From positions 186,001 through 250,000 of the forward strand of contig NZ_PVTV01000012.1 of NCBI RefSeq assembly GCF_003003055.1: 64,000 nt of DNA, in the 5' to 3' direction. Within the stretch, counting starts at the first letter, position 1; the number at the start of each line of letters is the position of its first letter. A program made the position numbers and the translations under genes. The DNA is from Jezberella montanilacus. Its GTDB lineage: Bacteria; Pseudomonadota; Gammaproteobacteria; Burkholderiales; Burkholderiaceae_B. The notes under the pieces were generated by a model. It was not told the DNA's origin. It saw nothing but the letters and a program-made list of their open reading frames with translations, and did not search any database. This document shows positions 31,307 to 40,211 of this stretch, piece after piece.

Positions 31307-32077
31307 ATGCAGGATACCAATCGCTGGAATCCAGCACGGCTCATGCCACTGATAGGCCCAGTGGCCCTGTTCTTGATCTGGGATCTGGTGGTGAGGTTCA
31401 AGCTAATACCCCCCATCCTTTTACCTTCGCCGTGGGCAACGTTGGGCGCACTCTTTACCGGAATGGGAGGGGGTAGCCTGTCTGGCGATTTCGCGTACAC
31501 CCTGCTGCGAACGTCAGAAGCCTTTCTGATTGCAGCGGTGATGGGCGTCCCGCTGGGCGTATTGCTGGGCAGTAACGAGCGTGCCTACCGGAGCGTCGAG
31601 TTTGTGATTGATTTCTTTCGCTCCACCCCCTCGTCAGCCCTCATCCCCTTGTTTCTGATGATTTTTGGCGTTTCTGATATCAACAAGGTCGCAATCGCCG
31701 CCTTTGGTGCGCTCTTGATCGTCCTGTTCAATAGCGCCTATGGGGTGATTAACGCCCGCAAGCAGCGAGTCATGGCGGCCAAGGTGATGGGCGCCAGTCG
31801 CTTTCAGATTTTCAAAGATGTGCTGATCTGGGAAAGTCTGCAGCCAACGTTTGTAGGCTTACGAAGCGCCGTATCCATGTCACTGGTGATTGTCATTGTG
31901 GCGGAGATGTTCATTGGTTCTGAGCGAGGTCTTGGCCATCGCATCATCGACTCGCAGCAAGTCATGAATGTCAAGGATATGTATGCATCCATCCTGGCCG
32001 CTGGTGCACTCGGGTACGTTTTAAATATTATATTTTTAGTGTTCGAAAAACGAATCGTGCACTGGAGTGGGAGATAA
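31307..32077 (+). CDS. ABC transporter permease (SsuC/TauC-like)
   Basis: A 256-residue inner-membrane permease with about six hydrophobic segments. The EAA-type coupling loop reads AAKVMGASRFQIFKDVLIWES near 145-165, with the conserved glycine that contacts the ATPase. The family (SsuC/TauC/NrtB) works with NMT1-type binding proteins, as here. It is 2 bp from the binding protein gene and 2 bp from the ATPase gene, so the three are surely co-translated. Confidence 0.93.
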   Translation: MQDTNRWNPARLMPLIGPVALFLIWDLVVRFKLIPPILLPSPWATLGALFTGMGGGSLSGDFAYTLLRTSEAFLIAAVMGVPLGVLLGSNERAYRSVEFVIDFFRSTPSSALIPLFLMIFGVSDINKVAIAAFGALLIVLFNSAYGVINARKQRVMAAKVMGASRFQIFKDVLIWESLQPTFVGLRSAVSMSLVIVIVAEMFIGSERGLGHRIIDSQQVMNVKDMYASILAAGALGYVLNIIFLVFEKRIVHWSGR

Positions 32078-32079
32078 AG

Positions 32080-32901
32080 TTGAGCGTCGTCCTGAACCCC
32101 CTGATCGCGCCCGATCCACCGCCGCCGGCGTTTGTTCCCGGCCCAGTTGGTACGCACATCACGATTCGCAATCTGACCAAATATTTTGCCGGTGCTCCGT
32201 TATACGAGGACTTCAATTTAAACATCCCGAAAAACAAAATCGTCTCGGTGTTTGGTCCCAATGGTTGCGGCAAGAGCACACTGATCAACATGATTGCGGG
32301 CCTGATCCCGATCGATCGTGGCGAGATTCTGTTTGATGGCAAATCTTTAAGCGAGACCAAGATTGGTTATGTGTTTCAGAACTACCGCGAAGCACTGTTC
32401 CCCTGGATGCGTACCATTGATAACATTGCCTATCCGCTCAAGCTTGAAGGGAAGTCAAAAGCGGAAGTCGCGCAGCGCATGGAAGAGCTGATCGTCTCCT
32501 TTGATGTGAATTTCGACCTTAAGCGCTACCCCTATGAATTGTCGGGTGGCCAGCAACAAACAGCCTCGATCATGCGTGCTCTGGCACCCAAGCCCGAAGT
32601 ATTATTTTTGGACGAACCATTCTCGGCGCTCGATTTTGAGATGACCTTGTTTATCCGTGAGAAATTGCAAGACGTATTCATGCAAACCGGCACCACCATG
32701 CTGCTGGTCTCACACGATTTAGAAGAGGCCGTCTACTTGGCCGATCAAATCTTGTTGCTCACCAAGAGACCAACTAGTGTCGCCGAAATCTTGAATTACG
32801 ACGATCCGCGTCCCCGCACCATCGAAACCTTGTCTCAACCGAGCTTTATTGAGGCCAAGAAACTAAGCCTTGAAATTTTCCAGCGTGAGGTACGTAAATG
32901 A
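32080..32901 (+). CDS. ABC transporter ATP-binding protein (SsuB/TauB-like)
   Basis: A 273-residue ATPase that powers the importer. Walker A is GPNGCGKST at about 59-67, the Q-loop is YVFQNYREALFPW, the signature LSGGQQQ is near 152 and Walker B is VLFLDEPFSALD near 173. A proline-rich stretch of about 25 residues precedes the ABC fold. The start is TTG at 32080, 2 bp after the permease stop. No nearby in-frame ATG exists before the conserved HITIRNLTKYF. The stop overlaps the atzG start as ATGA. Confidence 0.93.
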   Translation: MSVVLNPLIAPDPPPPAFVPGPVGTHITIRNLTKYFAGAPLYEDFNLNIPKNKIVSVFGPNGCGKSTLINMIAGLIPIDRGEILFDGKSLSETKIGYVFQNYREALFPWMRTIDNIAYPLKLEGKSKAEVAQRMEELIVSFDVNFDLKRYPYELSGGQQQTASIMRALAPKPEVLFLDEPFSALDFEMTLFIREKLQDVFMQTGTTMLLVSHDLEEAVYLADQILLLTKRPTSVAEILNYDDPRPRTIETLSQPSFIEAKKLSLEIFQREVRK

Positions 32902-33089
32902 ACCAAGCAGAGACCCTTGATTTTGTGTTGATCAGTGCCAAAGCACTGGGTATTCCCATGGACGCAGCCTGTGCAGAAAGAGTCGCCGCGCATTTGCAGC
33001 GCACGGCCGCAATGGCCAAGATGCTCGAGAGTGCAGCGTTGACACCGTTTGATGAGCCTGCTGAAATCTTCTGCCCAAAGCCACAGTGA
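32898..33089 (+). CDS. atzG: AtzG-like small subunit (DUF4089)
   Basis: A 63-residue protein that matches the DUF4089/AtzG pattern: an N-terminal amphipathic helix (LDFVLISAKALGIPMD), a second helix (CAERVAAHLQRTAAMAKMLES) and a PFDEPAEIF tail. AtzG is a GatC-like subunit that stabilises the amidase AtzE in an AtzE2-AtzG2 complex. The motif fits an N-terminal DxxDPAP-like strand running across the amidase. It overlaps the ATPase stop by 4 bp and ends 1 bp before atzE, the expected arrangement. Its small size makes it easy to miss in annotation. Confidence 0.85.
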   Translation: MNQAETLDFVLISAKALGIPMDAACAERVAAHLQRTAAMAKMLESAALTPFDEPAEIFCPKPQ

Positions 33090-33090
33090 C

Positions 33091-34488
33091 ATGAACACAC
33101 AAGCATTCAGCGCAGATCAACTGGCTAGTGGTATCGCCCGTGGTGATTTCACTGCTGGCGAGGTCGTGGCGGCTTACATCAAGCGTATCGAGGACACCGA
33201 GGCAAAAGTCAACGCCTTCACCACGCGCTGTTTTGACCGCGCGCTTCAAGAAGCCCAAGCCATTGACGGGCGTCGCGCTCAAGGCGAGCCGCTTCCGCCT
33301 CTGGCAGGCGTGCCTTATGCGGTGAAGAACCTGTTCGATATAAAGGGGGTGGTTACCTTCGCTGGCTCAAAAGTCAACCAAGCCAACCCACCAGCGCAAG
33401 CTGACGCGTTTTTGGTGCAACGGCTGCAGGCAGCCGGTGCTGTGCTCATGGGTGGACTCAATATGGATGAGTTCGCTTATGGCTTCACAACAGAGAACTC
33501 GCACTATGGGCCAAGCCACAACCCCCATAATCTGGCTTGCATTGCAGGGGGTTCTTCTGGTGGATCGGGTGCGGCCGTAGCTGCGCGCCAAGTGTCCCTC
33601 TCGCTGGGATCAGACACCAACGGGTCGATCAGAGTTCCCGCATCCTTGTGCGGTGTTTGGGGCTTGAAGCCAACCTTTGGTCGTCTTTCAAGAAGAGGCT
33701 CTTATCCCTTTGTGCACAGTATTGACCACTTAGGGCCATTTGCCGACTCACTGAGTGGCCTTGCGCTGGCTTACGACGCCTTGCAAAGTCCAGACCACCT
33801 GGATCCCGGGTGTCACGCCAGACGTATCGAGCCTGTATCGACGGCCCTGACGGCAGGCCTGCAAGGGTTGCGCATTGGCATACTCGACGGTTACTTCCAT
33901 GAAAACGCGAGTGCCTCCGCTCTCCAAGCGGTAGAGGCTGCTGCCCGCGCGCTCGGTGTGACCGCTCACGTCACGTGGCCTGACGCAGCATTAGCACGCG
34001 CAGCAGCTTTTATTGTCACCGCAAGCGAAGGGGGGCAATTGCATCTGGACCACCTGCGTACGCAAGCGCAAGACCTCGAGCCCCTGTCGGTTGATCGTTT
34101 TATGGCCGGAGCGTTGCAACCCGCAGCCTGGTATGTGCAGGCGCAGCGCTTTCGCCGCGTCTATCGGGATCGCGTGAATAAATTGTTCGAAAACTGGGAT
34201 GTCTTGTTAGCGCCCGCGACGCCGGTAACTGCCCCAGCGATTGGCACAGAGTGGCTGAGCTTAAATAATCAGCAACTGCCTAGCAGAGCAGCAATGGGGA
34301 TCTTGACCCAGCCGATTTCCTTTGCTGGCTGCCCGGTATTGGTCTCGCCGCTTTGGCCGGAGGCTGCGGGAAGCATGCCCTTGGGCGTGCAAGTCATTGC
34401 GGCGCCATGGCGCGAAGAACTTGCGTTTCGGGTCGCCCATGTTTTAGAAACGAGCGGCGTGGCGCATCTGAACCCAGTGGAGTTTTGA
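33091..34488 (+). CDS. atzE: AtzE-like amidase (1-carboxybiuret hydrolase family)
   Basis: A 465-residue amidase-signature enzyme. In Pseudomonas sp. ADP AtzE deaminates 1-carboxybiuret. The Ser-cisSer-Lys triad is visible as K about 79 in YAVKNLFD and serines in GGSSGGSG near 153-160, with the SLGSDTNGSIRVPASLCG loop that carries the nucleophile. The ATG at 33091 follows the atzG stop by one base. The frame is open further upstream but that part is the atzG gene in another frame. Its partners atzG and atzH lie on either side. The sister amidase AtzF is encoded at the head of the operon. Confidence 0.9.
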   Translation: MNTQAFSADQLASGIARGDFTAGEVVAAYIKRIEDTEAKVNAFTTRCFDRALQEAQAIDGRRAQGEPLPPLAGVPYAVKNLFDIKGVVTFAGSKVNQANPPAQADAFLVQRLQAAGAVLMGGLNMDEFAYGFTTENSHYGPSHNPHNLACIAGGSSGGSGAAVAARQVSLSLGSDTNGSIRVPASLCGVWGLKPTFGRLSRRGSYPFVHSIDHLGPFADSLSGLALAYDALQSPDHLDPGCHARRIEPVSTALTAGLQGLRIGILDGYFHENASASALQAVEAAARALGVTAHVTWPDAALARAAAFIVTASEGGQLHLDHLRTQAQDLEPLSVDRFMAGALQPAAWYVQAQRFRRVYRDRVNKLFENWDVLLAPATPVTAPAIGTEWLSLNNQQLPSRAAMGILTQPISFAGCPVLVSPLWPEAAGSMPLGVQVIAAPWREELAFRVAHVLETSGVAHLNPVEF

Positions 34489-34863
34489 ATGGACATTAAT
34501 TTGCCGGAGGTACTGGCTGAAGTCAGAGCAGTATTCGAACAATACGAAGAGGCGCTGGTCAACAACGATGTCGTGACGCTCGATGCATTGTTCTACAACA
34601 GCCCCCATACCTTGCGTTATGGTGCGACCGAAAATCTGTATGGTTATGAAGCCATTCAGGCTTTTCGCGCGAACCGACCTTCCCAAGGCTTGGCTCGGGA
34701 GAGAATGAACATTGTCATTACGACCTATGGCCGCGACTTTGCCACGGCTAATACCGAGTTTAAACGCGCAGGTAATGACCGTATCGGTCGTCAGAGCCAA
34801 ACCTGGCTGAGGACGCCCGAGGGCTGGCGTGTGGTGGCAGCACACGTTAGTTTGATGGGATGA
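34489..34863 (+). CDS. atzH: AtzH-like protein (DUF3225, NTF2 fold)
   Basis: A 124-residue protein of the DUF3225 (SnoaL/NTF2-like) family, beginning [20 protein letters not shown], then [25 protein letters not shown] and the C-terminal [21 protein letters not shown]. In the cyanuric-acid pathway AtzH is a decarboxylating amidohydrolase that converts 1,3-dicarboxyurea, the AtzE product, to allophanate, so it bridges AtzE and AtzF. It starts with the base after the atzE stop and ends the operon 6 bp before a hairpin. Confidence 0.88.
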   Translation: MDINLPEVLAEVRAVFEQYEEALVNNDVVTLDALFYNSPHTLRYGATENLYGYEAIQAFRANRPSQGLARERMNIVITTYGRDFATANTEFKRAGNDRIGRQSQTWLRTPEGWRVVAAHVSLMG

Positions 34864-34868
34864 AAGCT

Positions 34869-34892
34869 AAACGCCCTCTGAGGAGGGCGTTT
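34869..34892. terminator. hairpin terminator between atzH and the PRC-barrel gene
   Basis: AAACGCCCTC (34869-34878), loop TGAG, GAGGGCGTTT (34883-34892): a perfect 10 bp stem between two convergent genes. The flanking A and T runs let it work in both directions, although the T tail beyond the stem is short. Confidence 0.85.
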
Positions 34893-34922
34893 AAGGTGCG
34901 GCTTGGACGCGGCTGAGTACCG

Positions 34923-35351
34923 TTAATCCTCTATTGCACTCTCATAGACTTCATGCGGCTTGGTCCCATAGTACTTATGTACGCCATGAGACCAGGTTTG
35001 ATCTGACATATTAGGCCAGTCTTCGTTGTCGAAACCGGGTGCGTCAGCCAGCCGGTCTTTAGAAACATGCAAAATGAAGCGCTTGTTTTCGGTGTCAAGG
35101 GTCAGCGCTTCCCAAGGTACAGCAAATAACTTTTCGCCCAGGGTCAGTACACCACCGAAAGACAGCACGGCATAACAGATGCGACCGGCAGCCACGTTAA
35201 GCATGATCTCTTTGATATCACCAAGGTGCTCATTCTGGCGGTTGTACACGTCGTTGCCGATCAGCGTATGGGCACCCATCAGCCTCGGGCCCGGGCCGTG
35301 GTGATCAGGCACTGTGTACATACCGTAGGTATCTTGTTCTAGATAATTCAT
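34923..35351 (-). CDS. PRC-barrel domain protein
   Basis: A 142-residue cytoplasmic protein. Residues about 25-90 form a PRC-barrel: LMGAHTLIGNDVYNRQNEHLGDIKEIMLN, AVLSFGGVLTLGEKLFAVPWEAL and LDTENKRFIL. Such small beta-barrels occur in stress, photosynthetic and RNA-processing proteins and mediate binding, not catalysis. The tail (GFDNEDWPNMSDQTW to KPHEVYE) is shared with many betaproteobacterial PRC-barrel proteins often induced under stress. A good ribosome site, GAGGAAA, lies just ahead of the start. It has no operon partner. Confidence 0.88.
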   Translation of the reverse strand: MNYLEQDTYGMYTVPDHHGPGPRLMGAHTLIGNDVYNRQNEHLGDIKEIMLNVAAGRICYAVLSFGGVLTLGEKLFAVPWEALTLDTENKRFILHVSKDRLADAPGFDNEDWPNMSDQTWSHGVHKYYGTKPHEVYESAIED

Positions 35352-35613
35352 GGATGTTTCCTCTAAGCTGTGAGTGGACGGGCAATCAATTTCAACAATC
35401 GCCGTGGGTGCAAGGAATCGCCTCGATTGCGAATGTGGCTTGAACCCTGAGTCAGATTAGCGTTGGTCGTGTACCAGGTCGGTGCGCTCGCATACAAAGG
35501 AAAAGCAATCAGTTCTGGTATATTTTTTGTTTAATCTGCTCCGTGCGTTGCCGTACAGCCAAACCGGCAGGCGTATCGGATAATGAAACCCCCAAACAAC
35601 CGGACGAAGAACA

Positions 35614-36291
35614 ATGAAACTGGGCCGCTTTTTTCCCCAACATCTTCGAAATTATCAGCTGCTGGTTTTAGGTGCAGCGGTTATTTCCAGTGGTTTCCTC
35701 TTGCTCTCATACACCATGACTAGTCACGCAACCGAAGAACCTGACTATAAAGTTGTGCAGAAACTCACCGAGGATATCGAGATCCGTGAATACGGCACCT
35801 ACGCCGTTGCTGAAGTCCTTGTTCAAGGCTCCGCCAGCGAAGCGGGTAACACCGCCTTCCCCATCCTTGCAGGCTACATCTTTGGCAAAAACAAAGGCGA
35901 GCGCAAATTAGAGATGACCGCGCCGGTGACCCAGACCGCTGAGCCAGTGAAATTAGAGATGACGGCACCTGTCACTCAGACCGCGGCTGCAGACGGCTTT
36001 ATCGTTCAGTTTGTCTTGCCCAAAGGGGTCACGGTTGCGAACGCACCCGAGCCGACTGACGAAAGGGTCAAGCTGAGAGACATCGCCCCAAAAAAGATTG
36101 CTGTCATACAGTATTCGGGATTCTGGTCTGACGCTAACTACAACGAGCACTTAGATCAGTTGCAGGCCGCCTTGCGCCAGGCTAATTTAGTTACTGAAGG
36201 CGAGCCAGTCTATTCGCGTTACAACGCACCGTTCACGCTGTGGTTTTTACGCAGGAATGAAATCTGGTTGCACTTGGCGAAGACACAATAA
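35614..36291 (+). CDS. SOUL family heme-binding protein
   Basis: A 225-residue SOUL/HBP-family protein with an N-terminal membrane anchor or signal segment (about 16-35). The SOUL domain starts at PDYKVVQKLTEDIEIREYGTY, contains two copies of the MTAPVTQTA loop (near 100-125), and ends with NAPFTLWFLRRNEIW. Members bind heme or tetrapyrroles weakly, or act as membrane-associated proteins of unclear function in bacteria. It is a single gene with 262 bp upstream in which I see no clear promoter. The twin loop is normal for bacterial members. Confidence 0.88.
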   Translation: MKLGRFFPQHLRNYQLLVLGAAVISSGFLLLSYTMTSHATEEPDYKVVQKLTEDIEIREYGTYAVAEVLVQGSASEAGNTAFPILAGYIFGKNKGERKLEMTAPVTQTAEPVKLEMTAPVTQTAAADGFIVQFVLPKGVTVANAPEPTDERVKLRDIAPKKIAVIQYSGFWSDANYNEHLDQLQAALRQANLVTEGEPVYSRYNAPFTLWFLRRNEIWLHLAKTQ

Positions 36292-36393
36292 CTTCCAGGT
36301 GTGTATGAATCGCAAATAACCTATTCTTATTCTTTACCCAGATCCAGTTTATTCCTCAGCGCCTGAACTTTTATCCTTTTTGAACACATCGAC

Positions 36394-38157
36394 ATGTCAA
36401 ACCAAGACAAACCCAGTAACCACAACATCAATCCCTCGGCCAACCTGGATGGCATGTCTAAAGGCTTGACCAATTACGGCGATCGCGGCTTTTCGCTGTT
36501 TTTGCGTAAAGCCTTTATTAAAGGCGCGGGTTATACCGACAAGGCGCTTGACCGGCCTGTGATTGGCATCACCAATACTGGTAGTTCATACAACCCCTGC
36601 CACGGCAACGCGCCACAGCTGATTGAGGCAGTCAAGCGCGGTGTCTTGATGGCCGGTGGCTTGCCCATGGACTTTCCGACCATCTCTATTCACGAGAGTT
36701 TCTCGTCGCCCAACAGCATGTTCCTGCGCAACCTCATGTCTATGGATACTGAAGAGTTGCTGCGCGCACAGCCGATGGATGCCGTGGTATTGATCGGTGG
36801 TTGCGATAAAACCGTCCCTGCCCAATTGATGGGGGCGGCCTCAGCGGGCTTACCTGCAGTTCAGTTGATCACAGGATCAATGTTGACCGGATCCCATCGC
36901 GGTGAGCGTGTGGGCGCCTGTACGGATTGCCGCCGCTACTGGGGTAAGTTTCGCGCCGATGAAATCGACGCGGAAGAAATTGCGGATGTGAACAATCAAC
37001 TGGTGGCGAGCGTTGGCACTTGTTCGGTCATGGGCACGGCAAGTACCATGGCCTGCATCGCGGAAGCTCTGGGGATGACAGTGCCAGGCGGTGCTTCGCC
37101 ACCAGCGGTCACGGCTGATCGTATCCGCGTGGCAGAACGCAGTGGTGAATTGGCTGTGGAGATCGCGCGTAAACAATTGACCATTGACAAGATCCTGACG
37201 GCCAAGGCGTTTGAAAATGCCATGCGGGTGTTACTGGCGATTGGCGGGTCAACCAACGGCATCGTTCATTTGACTGCGATTGCGGGCCGCATGGGCTTTG
37301 AGATTGATCTTGACGCACTGGATCGTATGGGTCGCGACACACCTGTCCTGCTGGATCTCAAGCCATCTGGTGATCATTACATGGAAGACTTCCACCACGC
37401 AGGCGGGATGGCCACACTGTTGCGAGAACTCAAGCCTTTGTTACATCTTGATGCCTTAACCGTCACGGGTCGCACGCTGGGCGAAGAACTTGACGCGCAA
37501 GGCCCTGGCTTTGAGCAACACGTCGTGCGCACAAGCGCCAACCCTATTTATCCTCAAGGCGGTATTGCAGTCTTGCGCGGTAACCTTGCACCGGGTGGCG
37601 CCATCATCAAACAGTCGGCAGCCAATCCCAAGCTCATGGAGCACGAAGGTCGCGCGGTCGTGTTCGAGAACCTTGAAGACATGGCCAACCGGATTGATGC
37701 AGATGATCTGGATGTGACGGCCGACGATATTCTGGTGCTTAAAAACATCGGTCCCAAGGGTGCCGCCATGCCAGAAGCTGGCTATATGCCCATCCCCAGA
37801 AAGCTTGCGCGCGCAGGGGTCAAAGACATCATCCGGATTTCAGATGGCCGCATGAGCGGTACCGCCTTTGGCACCATCGTTTTACACGTGACCCCAGAAT
37901 CCGCCATCGGTGGTCCACTGGCCTATGTGCAAAGCGGTGACCGGATCAAGCTCAGTGTTGCTAACCGAGAATTGACCTTGCTGGTTAATGCAGAAGAGCT
38001 CGGTCGCCGGGCACAAGCCAAACCAGTGGTTGAACCCACTGCAACGCGCGGCTATCGCAAGCTGTTTTTGCAAAGCGTCACGCAAGCAGATAAGGGTGCA
38101 GATTTTGATTTTCTGATGCCACCCGCCACGGCAGGTAGTATTCCAAAAGACAAATAG
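36394..38157 (+). CDS. IlvD/Edd family dehydratase (sugar acid or dihydroxyacid)
   Basis: A 587-residue iron-sulfur dehydratase. Cluster cysteines are C69 (NPCHGN), C137 (GGCDKT) and C210 (GTCSVMG), the [2Fe-2S] pattern of the family. Motifs KGAGYTDKALDRPVIGI, FPTISIHESF and the C-terminal ISDGRMSGTAFG agree. The sequence around SYNPCHGNAPQLIEAVKRGV resembles the L-arabinonate/sugar-acid dehydratase branch more than the amino-acid pathway IlvD. A Bug receptor gene follows 97 bp downstream, which would supply an acid substrate. Dihydroxyacid dehydratase of valine/isoleucine synthesis remains possible. Confidence 0.88.
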   Translation: MSNQDKPSNHNINPSANLDGMSKGLTNYGDRGFSLFLRKAFIKGAGYTDKALDRPVIGITNTGSSYNPCHGNAPQLIEAVKRGVLMAGGLPMDFPTISIHESFSSPNSMFLRNLMSMDTEELLRAQPMDAVVLIGGCDKTVPAQLMGAASAGLPAVQLITGSMLTGSHRGERVGACTDCRRYWGKFRADEIDAEEIADVNNQLVASVGTCSVMGTASTMACIAEALGMTVPGGASPPAVTADRIRVAERSGELAVEIARKQLTIDKILTAKAFENAMRVLLAIGGSTNGIVHLTAIAGRMGFEIDLDALDRMGRDTPVLLDLKPSGDHYMEDFHHAGGMATLLRELKPLLHLDALTVTGRTLGEELDAQGPGFEQHVVRTSANPIYPQGGIAVLRGNLAPGGAIIKQSAANPKLMEHEGRAVVFENLEDMANRIDADDLDVTADDILVLKNIGPKGAAMPEAGYMPIPRKLARAGVKDIIRISDGRMSGTAFGTIVLHVTPESAIGGPLAYVQSGDRIKLSVANRELTLLVNAEELGRRAQAKPVVEPTATRGYRKLFLQSVTQADKGADFDFLMPPATAGSIPKDK

Positions 38158-38254
38158 CGGTATTGAAAAGTATCAAGCAAAAGCAAAAGCAAAAATAAAA
38201 GGCTGTCAGCAAGTTAAACCGAACAGCCAAGCCAAAGTAAGTGAGGAGCAAAGT

Positions 38255-39286
38255 ATGTCAGAAAATAAATGCGGGATCGTGCGCAGAAGCTTGAATCAAG
38301 CCTTGTTGAGCTTAGCAGCGCTCGCGCTGACTGGCTTAACCGAGGTAACCGGGCTAAGCGGGTTAACTGCGCAAGCACAACCTGCTTCACCTTATCCATC
38401 TAAGCCGATCAAGCTTGTGATCGGTTATTCGGCTGGCGGCCCCACCGATCTGATCGGACGCTACATGGCCCACGGGATGGAGCAGATTCTTGGGCAGCCC
38501 ATGATTGTCGAGAATAAGCCCGGTGGCGGTTCGAACATTGCCAGCGAGCAAGTTGCGCGCGCTGCGCCTGACGGTTACACCTTATTCGTCGGCACGATCT
38601 CTAACGCCACCAATATGTCGGTGTACGACAACATGCGTTACGACACGATGAAGGATTTCGTGCATGTGACGCACTTCATGTCATCGCCTAGTGTTCTCGT
38701 GGTGAATGCCGCGGTGCCCATCTACAACTTAAAAGAGCTGATCGCCTACGCGAAAGCAAACCCAGGAAAACTGACGTATGCAACGACGGGTACGGGCGGT
38801 TCAACCCATTTTGCAGGTGAACTCCTTAAACTGAGAACGGGCATCGATGTGCTGCATGTGCCTTACAAAGGGGCTTCACCAGCGATCACCGACATCATGG
38901 CAGGTAATGTGTCGATGGGCTTCATGACTGCTGCGGGTTTGGTGCCCTCAATACAAAGCGGCAAGCTTAGGGCGATTGCGGTAGCAGGGGTTAAGCGCTT
39001 GCCACAATTGCCGAACGTGCCAACGGTTGAAGAAGAGGGCATACCAGATTTTGAGGTGAGCTCATGGAACGGCCTCTTTGCGCCAGCCGGCACGCCTCCC
39101 GCTATTGTTCAGAAGTTGTCACAAGCCGCACTGACCGTGCTGGCAAGACCAGAGACACAGGCGCAGTTTGCCGAGGATTCCGCTTTTGTGGCGGGGGGCT
39201 CGCCAGAAGATTTCCGCAAATATGTTGCTGCCGAGATTGCTAAGTGGGCAGCCGTTGCAAAGGCAGCTAATATCAAACTGAATTAA
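38255..39286 (+). CDS. Bug family tripartite tricarboxylate transporter receptor
   Basis: A 343-residue periplasmic receptor with a long Sec signal (charged start, hydrophobic 15-44, cleavage after TAQAQ). The mature domain has [20 protein letters not shown], the [12 protein letters not shown] loop, APDGYTLF and [16 protein letters not shown]. The ATG follows GAGGAGC by 7 bases. Upstream lies a short A/GCAAAA-rich stretch. Its position after the IlvD/Edd gene and before the dienelactone hydrolase gene suggests uptake of a sugar acid or aromatic acid. No TctAB subunits lie nearby. Confidence 0.92.
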   Translation: MSENKCGIVRRSLNQALLSLAALALTGLTEVTGLSGLTAQAQPASPYPSKPIKLVIGYSAGGPTDLIGRYMAHGMEQILGQPMIVENKPGGGSNIASEQVARAAPDGYTLFVGTISNATNMSVYDNMRYDTMKDFVHVTHFMSSPSVLVVNAAVPIYNLKELIAYAKANPGKLTYATTGTGGSTHFAGELLKLRTGIDVLHVPYKGASPAITDIMAGNVSMGFMTAAGLVPSIQSGKLRAIAVAGVKRLPQLPNVPTVEEEGIPDFEVSSWNGLFAPAGTPPAIVQKLSQAALTVLARPETQAQFAEDSAFVAGGSPEDFRKYVAAEIAKWAAVAKAANIKLN

Positions 39287-39335
39287 GCTTTTGACTTCCC
39301 GCTTCTTGCCCGCCCATCCTCTCAGGAGACTTGCC

Positions 39336-40211
39336 GTGAATAAACCTACCCCTGAATTTGATAGTTTGTTACCGCCTTTGGTGTTGAATCGTCGTGGTTT
39401 TTTGACGACCTCGGTGATGAGTGGCTTTGCCTTGGCCGCTGGTCCCGTGATGGCACAAACAGCCATCAAGACTGACGACAAAGGCTTGATCGCCGGTCAA
39501 GTGCAGATTCCTGTTGCAGGCGGCAGTGTGCCTGCCTACCGCGCAGCACCCGCTGGTAAGAAAAATCTACCTACCGTTCTGGTCGTGCAGGAGATCTTTG
39601 GCGTTCATGAATACATTCAGGATGTCTGTCGTCGTTTAGCCAAGCTCGGTTACCTGGCCATCGCGACCGATTTGTACTCGCGTCAGGGCGATCCGTCCAA
39701 ATACCCTGAAATGAGCAAGTTATTTACCGAAGTCGTTAACAAGGTGCCTGATGCACAAGTGATGGGTGATCTCGATGCGACGGCGGCCTGGGCTGCCGCG
39801 AATGGCGGCAATGCCGCGCGGCTGGGTATCACAGGATTCTGCTGGGGTGGACGCGTGGCGTGGCTTTACTCTGCACACAATCCCAAGCTCAAAGCTGCTG
39901 TGGCCTGGTATGGCCGTTTGGTGGGTGATAAAGATGCGTTGCATCCCGTCCAACCCGTTGAGCTGGCCGGCAAATTGCATGCGCCGGTTCTCGGCATGTA
40001 TGGCGGTGAAGATGCGGGCATCCCGGTTGCCAGCATCAACATGATGAAGACTGCGTTAGAAACGGGTGATGCGGCTGCCAAGGCTTCTGAGTTTGTTCTG
40101 TATCCTCACGTGGGTCATGCGTTTCACGCAGATTACCGTCCAAGCTACCGCGAAAAGGAAGCAAAAGACGGTTGGCTCAAGATGCAAGCGTGGTTTAAGC
40201 AGTACCTGTAG
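39336..40211 (+). CDS. dienelactone hydrolase family protein, Tat-exported
   Basis: A 291-residue alpha/beta hydrolase with a twin-arginine leader, [19 protein letters not shown] (about 17-35), so it probably acts in the periplasm. The catalytic triad is Cys 169 in GFCWGGR, Asp in YGGEDAG and His in GHAFH. This is the carboxymethylenebutenolidase pattern. I chose GTG at 39336 because GGAG lies 9 bases before it. The frame opens further upstream without similarity. The stop shares its last base with the start of the next gene (TAGTG). It may act on lactones or esters taken up with the Bug receptor next door. Confidence 0.88.
   Translation: MNKPTPEFDSLLPPLVLNRRGFLTTSVMSGFALAAGPVMAQTAIKTDDKGLIAGQVQIPVAGGSVPAYRAAPAGKKNLPTVLVVQEIFGVHEYIQDVCRRLAKLGYLAIATDLYSRQGDPSKYPEMSKLFTEVVNKVPDAQVMGDLDATAAWAAANGGNAARLGITGFCWGGRVAWLYSAHNPKLKAAVAWYGRLVGDKDALHPVQPVELAGKLHAPVLGMYGGEDAGIPVASINMMKTALETGDAAAKASEFVLYPHVGHAFHADYRPSYREKEAKDGWLKMQAWFKQYL

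Noticed and set aside
35908-35978. Direct repeat coding for MTAPVTQTA twice in the SOUL protein
   Set aside because: Two adjacent MTAPVT loops are common in bacterial SOUL proteins, so it is not a recent duplication or repeat element.
38172-38202. GCAAAA-type short tandem repeats upstream of a Bug receptor as a phase-variation tract
   Set aside because: Only about three imperfect units, not in a coding region and not placed between promoter boxes that I can identify.
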